A stretch of DNA of 64,000 nt from contig NZ_CP066308.1 of assembly GCF_016406105.1 (NCBI RefSeq), positions 2,453,501 to 2,517,500 on the forward strand, written 5' to 3'. The translations under genes were made by a program, and so were the position numbers. Source of the stretch: Brevibacillus composti. Its GTDB lineage: Bacteria > Bacillota > Bacilli > Brevibacillales > Brevibacillaceae. Under the pieces are notes generated by a model. The model saw only the letters and a program-made list of their open reading frames with translations, made no database searches and was not told the DNA's origin. Of this stretch, positions 1-10,500 are shown one piece after another (the first letter of the stretch is position 1; each line of letters opens with the position of its first letter).

Positions 1-2996
1 CTGCCCTCAAACAGGGAATACAGCACGGGAACCAAGACGAGCGTCACCATCGTATGGGTAATCAATCCGCCAATCACGGCAGTAGCTAGCGTGGTTTGCA
101 GATCGGACCCCTCTGACAGTCCCAGTGCCATCGGCAGCATCCCGAGGATCGCCGTCAGCTTGGTCATCAGGACAGGGCGCACACGATCTTTCGTCCCTTG
201 GAGAATCGCTTCGTTCAATTGATAACCGCGTCTTCTCAGCAGATTGATCCGGTCGATCAACAGGATCGCATTGGACACCACGATCCCGACCAGCATGATG
301 ACGCCAATCATCGCCATCTCTCCGAGCGTCCGCCTCGTCAGCAAAAATCCGATCACGACGCCCACCAGCGCCATCGGTATGGTTAACAAGATGATAAACG
401 GATGCGACAATCGGCCAAATTGGGTGACCAGAATGACGTAGATGATGGCCACCACTGCGAGGAAAACGAACAGAGCCTGTGTCATATTGGCTGTCTGCTC
501 TTTCAGCTTTCCGGCGATTTCCACCTTATGGCCAGGCACGGCGGCAAGCGTGCTCAGCTTTTCTTTAATCGCACGGCCACTGCTTCCCAGATCTGTTCCG
601 AGCAATTCCGCCGATACGGTCAGGAGTCGATCCCCTTTTTCATGCTTCAATACGACCGGAGATTTACCGTGCTGGATTTCTCCCAGCTCCGCGAGACGGA
701 CCTGAGCACCCGTCGCTGTCGTAATCATGAGGCTGCGCAACTGATCCGGATGCTTCATCCATGCTTCCGGCAGCTTGGCGACGACATCGACTTCCATGCC
801 GTTCATCGTCATTTTCGTTACGACTTGATCACCCAGGATCATGCCGAGCTGGCCAAGCAGCGATCGCTGGTCCACACCGAGCCGGAGCATCTTCTCTTGA
901 TCCGGAATCAGCGTCAGCTTTTCTTTTCCCTGGTCGTAATCATTGCGTATATTGATGACGCCGGGAACGGTCGCCAGCAGTTTTTCGATATCTCCCGCGA
1001 TCTCGCGGCTGGTTTCCAGATCTTCCCCGATCACATTGATCTGAATCGGGGCGTCTTCCCCGCTGCCACCAAATGTGGTCGATACCCTTTCCACGTACGT
1101 CACCCGGGAGAGACGTTCATTGATTGCTTTGGTCAATTCTTCTTTGCTGTGCTGGCGTTGTTTTTTGCCCACGAGGGAAATGTAAAACTGGGCCATCTCC
1201 TCACTGGCAAAGAAAAACACATCCTGAACATCCGCGATCTGGCGCAAACTTTCTTCCGCCTCAAGCCCCGCCTGTTTGGTCATCTCTACGGTAAAGCCGC
1301 TGGGCATCCTGATTTCCGCCTGCATCAGATTTTCATAGGGGTTCAAATTTTCACCCATCTTGATGAAAGGAGCAAGCATCATCACGCCTATGAACAGGAC
1401 GACAGCCACAAGCACGGTTTTTACGCGGTGTCTCAGGGCCATTTGCAAAAGCCGATAAAACCAGCCGACCACGGTGAGCTGCTTTGTGCCCTCCCCTGCT
1501 TTTAGGGCCGAGCCTTTGTCATGCTTCAAGAATCTTTGCGCAAATACTGGCACGAAAAAATAGGCAGCGATGGTGGAAGCGACGATCGTGGAAGTCACCG
1601 TAAACGCGATGGTGTGCAGAATCGGCTTTAGCCAGTCCTCAAAATCGGCAAACAGAAGCGGCAAGAAAACCACGATCAGCGTCAGCTGGGAGGTGAGAAT
1701 CGGCGTGAATACCTCTTTGCTTCCTTTGACGATCGCGCTGTGCAAAGTCTCCCCTTTTTCCCGGAATTGATAGATGCTCTCCAGCATCACGATCGCCGCA
1801 TCGACGACCAGTCCGACACAAAGACTGAGTGAGACCAGTGTCACCAGATCGATGTGGTAGCCCGCGACTTTCATCGCGATGAAAGTCATGAAAGCCGATA
1901 GCGGTAGCGTTGTCGCGATGACGAGAGTGACCTGCCAATTTCGCAAGAACACCAGCAGGATGAGTACCGCGAGCAATCCCCCGATCATCACGTCCCGGCT
2001 CAAATTGCCCACCGCGTTTTCGATAAAGGAGCCGCCTTCAAACATCACTTTGGCTTCATATTGACCATTGGATGCATCAACCACTTCTTTTACGGCCTGC
2101 TCCACCTGTCTCTGGGTCTCGATCAGGTCAGTACCCGCTCCTCGTGTCACGCTGATCTGCACCAGCACCTGACCGTTTGTCATCCCGACAGAGTCCGAGA
2201 TTTTTCCCCGGTTGTCTTGTATCGTGGCCAGGGTATGGAGGGGGACAGCGCCCATCGGTGTTTCAATCAGCACGGAAGTGAGCTGGTGAACGCTTTTGAT
2301 CGAGCCGTCCACCATGACGACCGTGTCAAATCCGGTATTTTCGATCATGCCGACAGCCTGTTTCCCGTTCATCATCTGCAGTTGCTCCATCACGCGGGAA
2401 ACTGTCATGCCGTAGACGGCAATCCGATCGGGATCCAGCGTGATGGTGATTTCATTTCCGATACTCCGTTCCATGACATCGACTGCTTTTACCCCTGGCA
2501 CCGCTTTGATTTTGTTCCGAATCGTGGTATGGGCGATCTGGAGAAGCGCCTGGGGATCGGCACCCACCAGAGCAAAATCGATCAGCTGCTCATCCCCCAG
2601 ATTCATCTGTGTGATGTCTACCTGGTCGATGCCTTGGGGAAATCCGTTTCGCAAGCGGTTCACAATGGTTTGCACCTCTTGCTTTACTTTTTCCCCCTGG
2701 CTTCCTTCCGCCGTGATCATGATCTGGGAAAAACCCGTGCCGGTCCGCGAGGTGTAATCCGTTATTCCCGCGACCGTCCTGAGCTCCTGTTCGATTGGGT
2801 TCGTCACTTTTTCTTCCATCTCTTCAGGAGGCAGAGCCGCACCGGAGACCCGGACGCTGATCTGCGGAAGATTGGTCTTCGGAAGCAGTTCGATGTTAAA
2901 AGAATACAGGGAACCTAATCCAGCAATCACTATCAGGAGAGTGGACAAGTAGATGATCAGCCGTCGCTTCAGTAATAAATCGATCATTTTTTCCAA
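1..2996 (-). CDS. RND-family multidrug/lipopeptide efflux transporter (SwrC/AcrB-like), C-terminus cut by window edge
   Basis: About 998 residues are present in one uninterrupted frame. The protein opens with MIDLLLKRRLIIYLSTLLIV, a first membrane helix of RND pumps, followed by the porter-domain text PKTNLPQISVRVSG and NPIEQELRTVAGI typical of AcrB/SwrC relatives. The last visible residues (GGLITHTMVTLVLVPVLYSL) are the final membrane helix, so only a short tail is missing. I place the start at TTG 2996 because GGAGG lies 7 nt upstream; the in-frame ATG at 2987 is 16 nt from it. Only 2 nt separate it from the adaptor gene, so the two are co-translated. In Bacillus the related SwrC (YerP) confers resistance to the lipopeptide surfactin (established). 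Export of the product made by the upstream assembly line is therefore a reasonable inference. Confidence 0.93.
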   Translation of the reverse strand, partial: MEKMIDLLLKRRLIIYLSTLLIVIAGLGSLYSFNIELLPKTNLPQISVRVSGAALPPEEMEEKVTNPIEQELRTVAGITDYTSRTGTGFSQIMITAEGSQGEKVKQEVQTIVNRLRNGFPQGIDQVDITQMNLGDEQLIDFALVGADPQALLQIAHTTIRNKIKAVPGVKAVDVMERSIGNEITITLDPDRIAVYGMTVSRVMEQLQMMNGKQAVGMIENTGFDTVVMVDGSIKSVHQLTSVLIETPMGAVPLHTLATIQDNRGKISDSVGMTNGQVLVQISVTRGAGTDLIETQRQVEQAVKEVVDASNGQYEAKVMFEGGSFIENAVGNLSRDVMIGGLLAVLILLVFLRNWQVTLVIATTLPLSAFMTFIAMKVAGYHIDLVTLVSLSLCVGLVVDAAIVMLESIYQFREKGETLHSAIVKGSKEVFTPILTSQLTLIVVFLPLLFADFEDWLKPILHTIAFTVTSTIVASTIAAYFFVPVFAQRFLKHDKGSALKAGEGTKQLTVVGWFYRLLQMALRHRVKTVLVAVVLFIGVMMLAPFIKMGENLNPYENLMQAEIRMPSGFTVEMTKQAGLEAEESLRQIADVQDVFFFASEEMAQFYISLVGKKQRQHSKEELTKAINERLSRVTYVERVSTTFGGSGEDAPIQINVIGEDLETSREIAGDIEKLLATVPGVINIRNDYDQGKEKLTLIPDQEKMLRLGVDQRSLLGQLGMILGDQVVTKMTMNGMEVDVVAKLPEAWMKHPDQLRSLMITTATGAQVRLAELGEIQHGKSPVVLKHEKGDRLLTVSAELLGTDLGSSGRAIKEKLSTLAAVPGHKVEIAGKLKEQTANMTQALFVFLAVVAIIYVILVTQFGRLSHPFIILLTIPMALVGVVIGFLLTRRTLGEMAMIGVIMLVGIVVSNAILLIDRINLLRRRGYQLNEAILQGTKDRVRPVLMTKLTAILGMLPMALGLSEGSDLQTTLATAVIGGLITHTMVTLVLVPVLYSLFEG

Positions 2997-2998
2997 GA

Positions 2999-4228
2999 TT
3001 AGTCCTCCTTAGCGATTACCTTCTCACCCGCTACGTAGTAGGTTATACCGGTACGAAGCAGCTGGTCGCCTTCCTTTACGCCTGAGAGAATCTCCATCTG
3101 GTTCCCGATGATTCGACCCGTTTCTACCACCTTTCTCGCGATGACACCGTCCTCGACGACCATCACGAAGCGCTCGGAGCCAGAGATGCCGACGCTCTCC
3201 AGAGGAACGATGAAACCGCTCAATTTCTGCGGCTTCTCGACGGTCGCAATCATTCCATGACGCCATGCCTCCTGCGGATTCGGCACGGCAATTTCGACCG
3301 CGTATTTCCCCGTGACCCGATCGCGTGCCGGGGAAACAAAGGCAATCGTCCCCTCGCTCTTCAGCCCCTGATCATTGCTTACCTGCACGCTTGCGCCTGC
3401 CTGGTAGCTCTGCAGCTGATCCTCATCGACCTGTATCTCCACCACGACCTGGTCCGTATCCATCAAGTGAAAAACGACCTCCCCGGGACCGACCAGCTCA
3501 CCTGTCCGTTTGCTCACATCGACGATTGTGCCGGAGACCGGCGCGACGATCCGGGTCTCATCAATGGTTTGCCTCACTTGTTCCACGCGGCCTTGCGCCT
3601 GTTTGACAGCGGCGGCAGCGACCGTCACATCCTCCGCCTTCGTCCCATTCACCAGCTGTTCGAGCTGAAGCTGCGAGCTTTTCAGTGTCAAGGCCGCCTG
3701 CTGCGCTTGTGCTTCCAACAGCTCCAGCTCTTTTTGGGAAATGGCTCCGCCAGCGAACAAGCGCTTGCCATTTTCCATGTCTTGCTGGACCTGCTGCTGC
3801 CTAAGCAAGTCACTCTGTACCTGCAGCCGCTGCTTCTGGATCTCTTCTTCGGCAGCGCCTTTGAGCACTTTGGACCTGCGGGCGCTTGCCGCTTCTACCT
3901 CGCTCTGGGCGACGTCGATACTGCTTTGCAGATAGCCCGTCTCCAGCGTAGCCAGAAGCTGTCCCTGCTTTACCTTATCCCCCTTGGATACCTGTACATT
4001 TCCGATTTTCCCGGCAGAGCCAAATGAGAGAAGGAGGTCCCCTCTGGCTTCCACGATCCCCAGCGTCTTATGGACAGGTTGTTCTGCCTGTTGCCGGACA
4101 GTGAAGACCTGGACCACTTTTGCCTGGGGTTCTTCCTCCAGATGGTTTGCCTGCTGGGCAGGAGCACAACCAGTTAAGATCAACAGGATTGAGCCTGCTA
4201 GAAAAAAAGCTTTTTTCCGCACAAACAT
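2999..4228 (-). CDS. Membrane-fusion (HlyD/AcrA-type) adaptor lipoprotein of the RND pump
   Basis: About 409 residues. A lipoprotein signal peptide (MFVRKKAFFLAGSILLILTGC) ends at a lipobox LTGC, so the mature protein would be anchored outside the membrane by a lipidated cysteine. Next come a barrel/lipoyl half (GKIGNVQVSKGDKVKQGQ), a long Gln/Glu/Ala-rich coiled-coil hairpin, the second lipoyl half (IVAPVSGTIVDVSKRTGELV) and a C-terminal beta-barrel. A longer reading from GTG 4261 is possible, but ATG 4228 has GGAG 8 nt upstream and begins directly at the signal peptide. It ends 2 nt before the RND start. Gram-positive RND pumps of the SwrC type are often paired with such an adaptor. Confidence 0.92.
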   Translation of the reverse strand: MFVRKKAFFLAGSILLILTGCAPAQQANHLEEEPQAKVVQVFTVRQQAEQPVHKTLGIVEARGDLLLSFGSAGKIGNVQVSKGDKVKQGQLLATLETGYLQSSIDVAQSEVEAASARRSKVLKGAAEEEIQKQRLQVQSDLLRQQQVQQDMENGKRLFAGGAISQKELELLEAQAQQAALTLKSSQLQLEQLVNGTKAEDVTVAAAAVKQAQGRVEQVRQTIDETRIVAPVSGTIVDVSKRTGELVGPGEVVFHLMDTDQVVVEIQVDEDQLQSYQAGASVQVSNDQGLKSEGTIAFVSPARDRVTGKYAVEIAVPNPQEAWRHGMIATVEKPQKLSGFIVPLESVGISGSERFVMVVEDGVIARKVVETGRIIGNQMEILSGVKEGDQLLRTGITYYVAGEKVIAKED

Positions 4229-4270
4229 TCCTCCCACTCCAGTTCCATGTGTAGTTTCCACCGGCTGACA

Positions 4271-5206
4271 TCAGCAGCGTTCCGGCAGGGTGGGCTGCTT
4301 CAGCTCTTGTCGTCTGGTTCCAATCTCGATGGAGGGACGATTCAGGACCCTGCTGTTAGGGGGAACACTTTCGGTGCACCAGACGTTCCCACCAATTTGC
4401 ACCCTTTCCCCGATGACCGTTTTGCCGCCGAGAATCGTCGCTCCCGCGTAGATGGTGACATCATCCTTTATCGTGGGATGCCGCTTCTGATCGACTAGCG
4501 GGGAGCTCCGCTTGTTTTTCGGGATGCTCAATGCGCCAAGCGTCACCCCTTGATAGATCTTGACATGGTCGCCAATCTCGCACGTCTCGCCGATGACGAC
4601 CCCTGTCCCGTGGTCGATAAAGAAACCTTTGCCAATCTTGGCTCCCGGGTGTATATCGATTCCCGTCACCGCGTGGGCACACTCTGTCAGCATGCGGGGA
4701 ATCACGTCGACCCCCTGGTTCAGCAGCGCATGCGCCACCCGATACACCACCACCGCAAATATCCCCGGATATGCCAGGATCACCTCTTCTACTCCGGTGG
4801 CGGCCGGGTCACCCTCGTAGACTGCCGTCACATCATAGCTGATCAACCGTCGAATTTCCGGCATTTTGTGAATCAATTCATCCGCGTGAGCGCGGCATCC
4901 GCCAGCTTCGTCACAATTTCCCAATGCACGCCCGTTGGTGTCATGACAGGTGATCGGATGAAGCAGATCAACGATCTTTTCTTCCACCTCGGAGGCTTGC
5001 TCGGTCAGCCAGTTCAGAAAATCCTTTTCGTGTTCGGGAATCACCAAATGATCGGGGAAAAAGAGTGTGTACACAGACTGAATGAACGCCATCGCACGCT
5101 TTTCGAGCGCATGTCTGGAAATGCGCAGATACGTGTTGTCCTTGCTTTTCAAGACATGGTACAGCTGATGAGCAACCGTCTCTTTGTCGTCCCATGAAAG
5201 TGCCAT
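4271..5206 (-). CDS. cysE: Serine O-acetyltransferase (CysE/SrpH-type)
   Basis: 311 residues. The C-terminal half is a left-handed beta-helix of hexapeptide repeats (GIDIHPGAKIGKGFFIDHGTG, then VVIGETCEIGDHVKIYQGVTLG). It carries the HPGA and DHGTG signatures and catalytic His residues of serine acetyltransferases (acetyl-CoA + L-serine to O-acetylserine, first step of cysteine synthesis). The ~150-residue N-terminal extension matches the longer SrpH/EpsC-like form, not the short Bacillus CysE. It contains a Cys-rich stretch (ITCHDTNGRALGNCDEAGGC). The gene lies 33 nt after the DUF1360 gene and 42 nt before the adaptor gene on the same strand. A cysteine-supply role for the NRPS is suggested because three adenylation domains carry a Cys-like code; that link is inference. 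Confidence 0.9.
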   Translation of the reverse strand: MALSWDDKETVAHQLYHVLKSKDNTYLRISRHALEKRAMAFIQSVYTLFFPDHLVIPEHEKDFLNWLTEQASEVEEKIVDLLHPITCHDTNGRALGNCDEAGGCRAHADELIHKMPEIRRLISYDVTAVYEGDPAATGVEEVILAYPGIFAVVVYRVAHALLNQGVDVIPRMLTECAHAVTGIDIHPGAKIGKGFFIDHGTGVVIGETCEIGDHVKIYQGVTLGALSIPKNKRSSPLVDQKRHPTIKDDVTIYAGATILGGKTVIGERVQIGGNVWCTESVPPNSRVLNRPSIEIGTRRQELKQPTLPERC

Positions 5207-5239
5207 ATGGATGGATCCCCCTTTTCCTTATTTGGACAA

Positions 5240-5677
5240 TCAGGCGGATTTATTTTTGCTATCCATGAATTGTTGTTTAATTTCGTCAAATTTGTTTAGT
5301 TGCGTTTGGGTCGGGCTGTACGTATGAACGGCCCAGTAGCGAGTAACGGTTTCCAGCAATCCGGCGACCGCGGAAATCGCGAAGATGAGGGAGATGGCAA
5401 AGGTAATCGACGGGTAGTAATACCAGCCGGCGGTCAAGGCTGCCCCTACCCACACGCCCATGCACCATGGGCAGGAAAAGAGAATCCCGAAGATCGCTTT
5501 CCAGGCAGGCATTTTGGGATAGACGTATTTGTTCATCCGGCCTTGCGCATCCGGCTCTTCCACCTCTTCGACAAAAATCCAGCGAATGGGAGCGGTGATG
5601 ACATCAGAAATCAGCAAATGGGTCAGGCGAAAACAGGCCAAGCTCAGAACGATCAGAGTGGTCATGCTCATATCCAT
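5240..5677 (-). CDS. DUF1360 small membrane protein
   Basis: 145 residues. Hydrophobic segments are visible near residues 1-25, 60-80 and 85-110, and a CPWCMGVW motif lies at about residue 70, all characteristic of DUF1360 proteins (the Bacillus YjcA family, linked to sporulation but of unknown biochemistry). The start at ATG 5677 has GGGAGG 9 nt upstream. It sits between the acyl-AMP ligase (45 nt gap) and cysE (33 nt gap) with no terminator, so it is carried on the biosynthetic transcript. Nothing in the sequence shows a role in biosynthesis. A DUF1360 gene embedded in a lipopeptide operon is unusual. Confidence 0.8.
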   Translation of the reverse strand: MDMSMTTLIVLSLACFRLTHLLISDVITAPIRWIFVEEVEEPDAQGRMNKYVYPKMPAWKAIFGILFSCPWCMGVWVGAALTAGWYYYPSITFAISLIFAISAVAGLLETVTRYWAVHTYSPTQTQLNKFDEIKQQFMDSKNKSA

Positions 5678-5722
5678 AATCCATTACCTCCCTAAGTTTT
5701 CGATTTTTTCTTGTCAGGCTTT

Positions 5723-7519
5723 TCACTGCTCTGCTCCCTCGCCCCAGATGGACAGGGAACGGCTCAGGTATTCCTGCTTGCAGGCGTTGCGCTGGATTTT
5801 CCCGCTCGATGTTTTGGGGATGGACTGCTCTTTGATCAAGACGAGCTCGTGCAAACGCAATTCATGCGCTTCGGCGACGGCTTTCCTGGCAGTGGTCCAG
5901 ATCTCCTCCAGAACGACGGGCGTACGATGGCTGACCTTGCTTTCGGCAAACGTCTGCCTGCTGACCGGCCAGTATTTGCGATGCACCTCGGCGACGACAA
6001 TCAGGACCTCTTCGCCGTCCTTGTCAACCGTAAACGCAGCCGAACTGTTCGGGCGAAAGATCGGATCACAGGTTTCGATGGTGTACTCGATATCCTGCGG
6101 ATAATGATTTTGACCATGCATGATAATCATGTCCTTGATGCGCCCTGTGACGATGATCTCACCGTTGCGCGTAAAGCCCAGATCCCCTGTGCGCAAATAC
6201 GGTCCGTCTTCGCCGTCAGCGGTCTGCGCATAAAACACCTCTCGGGAGACCTCCGGCTTGTCCCAATACCCCTTCGCTGCGCTTTTCCCTTTGACCCAAA
6301 TCTCCCCGACTTCATTGTCTCCGCATGTCTGGCGGGTATCCGGATGTACGATCCGCACCTCTTGATCCGTAGAGGTATGGCCGCAGCCGACTACCTCTTT
6401 CCGATCCGATTCGTCCAGCGGTTCGGCAGCGTACCCGTCGTTCAGCGCTTGTTTGCTCACCTCGTAGATCCCGAGCCTTTGCTGGATGCCTCTTGCGGAT
6501 ACCATCAACGTGTTTTCTGCCAGACCATAGCCGGGATGAAAGTACTCCAGGCGGAAGCCGGAGGGCTCGAACGCTTCGGCGAACCTGCGCAGCGTCTCGC
6601 TTTGAATCGGCTCGGCACCGTTCATGGCCACCCGCCAGCAGGAGAGATCCCATTGTTCACGCTCTTCCGGTTTTGTTTTGCGCACCGTCATGTCATATGC
6701 AAAATTGGGTCCGCCGCTATAATAGATGCGGTACTTGGATATGGCAGCCGGCCAGCGTCTGGGCCGCTGGATAAAATCCAAGGGCGACATCAGATAAGCG
6801 GGAGAACCGGTATATACCGAAAGCAGCACCTTGCCGATCAGCCCGAGATCGTGAAACAGCGGCAGCCAGCTGAGGATGGGCGTCTCTTCTGTCAAGGCGA
6901 AGGAGGTCTGGATGCTGCGGAAATTGTGCAGCAGATTGCCGTGTGTCACCATGACACCCTTTGGAGAGCCGGTGGAACCGGAGGTGTACTGCAAAAAGGC
7001 AATGGTCTCCTCATCGGCATACGGCTTTGACCAACTTGCGGCTTCCGCGGCGGAAATCGCGTCATTGGCCAGCCATTCGATCTGGTGCAGGCCGCCGCTG
7101 TCTGCTGAATGGGTCACGCTTTCCTTTACTTGCGAGGTGGTTAAGACCGCACTTGCTGCCGAGTCGTGGATGATGGCCTGTAGTCTTTGCATGTGGTGGT
7201 TTCCTTTTGGGGGATAGGCAGGAACCGCGATGACGTTTGCGTAGAGACAGCCGAAATAGGCTTCAATAAAATCCAATCCGGCGTGATACAGGAGGAGGAC
7301 GCGCTTGCCCTCCAGCCCTTTTTGGCGCAGATACCCCCCGATGGAGCGCGCCCGCAGATCCAGCTCCCGGTAGGTGAAGCTGGGCCCTTCCTCCTCGCCG
7401 TGGAGCAGATACTGAAACGCCAAACGGTCAGGCATCTGCTCCGCTCTGTACTGCAGCATCTGGACCAGGGTAGAAAATTGATCCTCTACCCTGGGTGAGA
7501 CCAGTCCTGTTTGTCCCAT
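5723..7519 (-). CDS. Fatty acyl-AMP ligase (FAAL), starter-unit activation
   Basis: About 598 residues of the ANL adenylating superfamily. The core motif YTSGSTGSPKGVMVTHGNL, the FAAL/FACL-type GYGLAENTL motif, YLRTGDLGF and the terminal KTSSGKIQR lysine loop are all readable. Family knowledge: FAALs activate a free fatty acid as acyl-AMP and pass it to an acyl-carrier domain instead of CoA. A stand-alone carrier is not seen nearby, but the first PKS protein begins with an ACP, which is the natural acceptor. ATG 7519 is preferred because GGGGAG is 8 nt upstream; ATG 7525 would leave only 2 nt. It lies 16 nt behind the terminal NRPS gene. The fatty acid length cannot be read from the sequence. 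Confidence 0.94.
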   Translation of the reverse strand: MGQTGLVSPRVEDQFSTLVQMLQYRAEQMPDRLAFQYLLHGEEEGPSFTYRELDLRARSIGGYLRQKGLEGKRVLLLYHAGLDFIEAYFGCLYANVIAVPAYPPKGNHHMQRLQAIIHDSAASAVLTTSQVKESVTHSADSGGLHQIEWLANDAISAAEAASWSKPYADEETIAFLQYTSGSTGSPKGVMVTHGNLLHNFRSIQTSFALTEETPILSWLPLFHDLGLIGKVLLSVYTGSPAYLMSPLDFIQRPRRWPAAISKYRIYYSGGPNFAYDMTVRKTKPEEREQWDLSCWRVAMNGAEPIQSETLRRFAEAFEPSGFRLEYFHPGYGLAENTLMVSARGIQQRLGIYEVSKQALNDGYAAEPLDESDRKEVVGCGHTSTDQEVRIVHPDTRQTCGDNEVGEIWVKGKSAAKGYWDKPEVSREVFYAQTADGEDGPYLRTGDLGFTRNGEIIVTGRIKDMIIMHGQNHYPQDIEYTIETCDPIFRPNSSAAFTVDKDGEEVLIVVAEVHRKYWPVSRQTFAESKVSHRTPVVLEEIWTTARKAVAEAHELRLHELVLIKEQSIPKTSSGKIQRNACKQEYLSRSLSIWGEGAEQ

Positions 7520-7535
7520 GTTCATCTCTCCCCTT

Positions 7536-10500
7536 TCAGATTGAGCTGACCTTCTGACCCGTCTCTGTCACAGAACGGATTCGCTCGGCCAATACACGGA
7601 CATTCGGTTCTGTGATCATCGTCACGTGATCGCCCGGAATCGCATGCATTTCTACGGGACGCGACAAGTAATGACGCCACCCGGCAGTAGCATCCTGCTC
7701 CTCTACCATCTGCTTCAGGACATCATCCTCATTCGGAAGAGTCGAGTGGAAGAGGACCGCTTGACCCGAGAACTTGCCAGCCGGGTTATACCTTTGCAGC
7801 GTAAACAGATTGGTCTGGTAGACTTCCAAGAGCCTGTCGATATCGGCAAGCTCGGAACCTGGCGGAATCAAACCCGCCCGGATCATCTGCTCCAGCAAAT
7901 AAGGCAGCTGTTCATCCGGCGACAGTCCGCTGATCTCCTCCTCCGTGAACGCGACCGATTCCCCGAAAAAGCGCTCCAGTTCCCTAAACAGTGAGAGCAA
8001 GAAAGCGGTCTGGTTCATCTCCGGGAGGCGTTGTGTGTAGTTCGGCGCCGGACTGTCGATCAAGAGCAGCTTGGCTACGTCCAGACCCCTCCTCTCCATT
8101 TGCAGAGCGATTTCATAGGCCACAGCGGCACCGTATGACCAGCCGCCGATCAGGTAGGGACCGGCCGGCCGAACCGACAAAATCGCGTCAATATAGTGAG
8201 CGGCCATCGCCTCAATCGATTGAGCGTGCTCCCAATCGCCGTACAGACCCGGTGATTGCAATGCGTACAAGGGCTGGTCTCTCTCGATGTGCCGCGCCAA
8301 ATGGAGATAGCAGAGCACATTTCCTCCTGTCGGATGCACCAGAAACAGCGGCGGCTTCGCACCATGGGGTTTGATCGCGACGAGCGGAGAGCTGGATCGC
8401 TCCTGCCCGGCTTCCTGCTGACGGAGGACGCGGGCCAAATATTCGATGCTCGTCCCCTCAAACAAGACGGACAACGGCAGCTCTTGCTGAAACTGTTCCT
8501 TGATCTGCATGATCAAGCGGACGGCGAGCAGAGAGTGTCCGCCCAGTTCAAAAAAATTGTCCGTGACGCCGATCGGCCGGGTACCCAGCAATTCCTCCCA
8601 GATCTGGGCCAGCTGCATCTCCACGAGATCGCGCGGAGCGAGGTACTGCCGTTCCCCTTCTCTCGTCAATTCCGGCAGTGGCAGCGCTCGCCTGTCCACT
8701 TTTCCGTTGGACGTGACCGGCAAGCCGTCCAGGAACAAATAGGCCGACGGTATCATGTACTCGGGCAGCTTTTCTTTGACTCTCTCGCGGATTTGCGGCA
8801 GCATCTGCTGGAACAGCTTTTCCTGCAGCGGACTATTGGCATAATAGCTCCACTGTTTTGATTCACGGCTATCCCTGCCAGAGCCGCCCAGTATGGCTTC
8901 GTACGAAAGCGGCGCGGAGAGTGCGTGCTCTCGGGCGAAGACCACATCCATCCGATCGCTGCTCCCGCTTGACGCCCAGGTGATGAAGACGTCATACGAC
9001 AGGTCTTCTCCCAGCTGCCAGAACTCTTCCGGGTCCATCCCTTCCTCCCTGGCGGGGATGAGCCTTTTTCGCAGCTCCCCTACGTTTTCAGGGTGAGAGG
9101 GGCTCCTCAGCAGATCCACGGCTGCCTGCTCCTCGCGTACGCGCCGGTTTGGAATGTCGCGGAAGACCAGAATCTCCGGTTCCTCCGAGAGCACCTCCCG
9201 GACTTTGGCGAGATTCCATGTTTCTTCCTCCCATTGGACTTCTTTGGGCGCAGCCGGCGCCTGATGTGCTTTGCCAACATGGAGAAACACATCGTACCGG
9301 AACTTGCTCAACTCATTTTGATGACGTGCCTTTTTTAGCTGAACCTGCACCTCGGAGATCTGACTGTGGCGCTTGCGCAATGCGGCAAAGAAGGCCGGGT
9401 CGATCAGCAATTCCTTCTCCTGGTTCAGCCGCTTCGTGACGCGCTGCTGGAATTGTGCGGCAGAGAGGGTATCCGGCGCCTGGAATAGTTCGAGTGACGT
9501 ATAGAAGGTACGCAGCAGCGTATAGTTGCGCACATCCCCCAGGAAGATGACGCCCCCCGGCTTCAGCGCCTGGATCGCTCCATCGAGCACGTCCATCAGA
9601 TAGGAGAGGGAGGGGAAATACTGGATCACCGAGTTGAGCACGACCATATCAAAGGAGCCTGATTCAATCCCTGCGAAATTGGTCGCCTCTCTGCACGCCA
9701 GATGAACCTGCGGCAGATTCATCGCAGCGATCTGTTGACCCAGTCGGGCTATCGTCTCTTCGGAGAGATCGGTCGCCCAATATTCCTCGCAATGTGGCGC
9801 CACTTGGAACAAGAGCATGCCCGAACCGCAACCGATTTCCAGGACGCGCCCCGGCTTTTGCGAGAGGATTCTCTCCACCGTGCGGTCTGCCCACTCCTTC
9901 ATTTCTTCCTGCGGGATCGGTAAGTCCGTATAGCTGCTTGTCCAGCCAATCGTGTTGTACGCCAGCTCCTCCGTCGGAGAAGGCTGCCGGTAAATTTCAT
10001 TAAAGACGGTTTGCCATTGCGACACCTGTTCGGCGCCCCACGCGGACGACACGGCTTCTTCTTTGGATTTGGGCACGACATAGGCCACCAGCCGCTTGTC
10101 TCCCGAGGGGACTTCCTGAATCGTCGCCAGCGCGGTTTGCACATTGGGATGCTGGGCGATCGCCGCTTCTACTTCCCCAAGCTCGACCCGGAATCCGCGG
10201 ATTTTGACCTGGTTGTCCACCCGGCCGAGAAATTCCATGTTGCCGTCCGGCCAGTACCGCGCCATGTCTCCTGTGCGATACATGCGATCCCCCGGTGCCC
10301 CGAACGGGTCAGGCAAAAAGCGCTGGCTTGTCAACTCTGGTGCGTTGGCATATCCTTCGGCCAGACAGGCGCCGCCGATGTACAATTCGCCGGGAACGCC
10401 GATCGGACAGGGATTCAGATGGGCATCCAAGACGTAGTACCTGGCATTTTGTATCGGCTTACCGTAGGGGATGCTCACCCAGTCCTCCTCTACTTCGCCG

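Noticed and set aside
402..2918. Long plus-strand frames across the left edge
   Set aside because: They are antisense to the RND pump, whose frame is continuous and has membrane and porter motifs.
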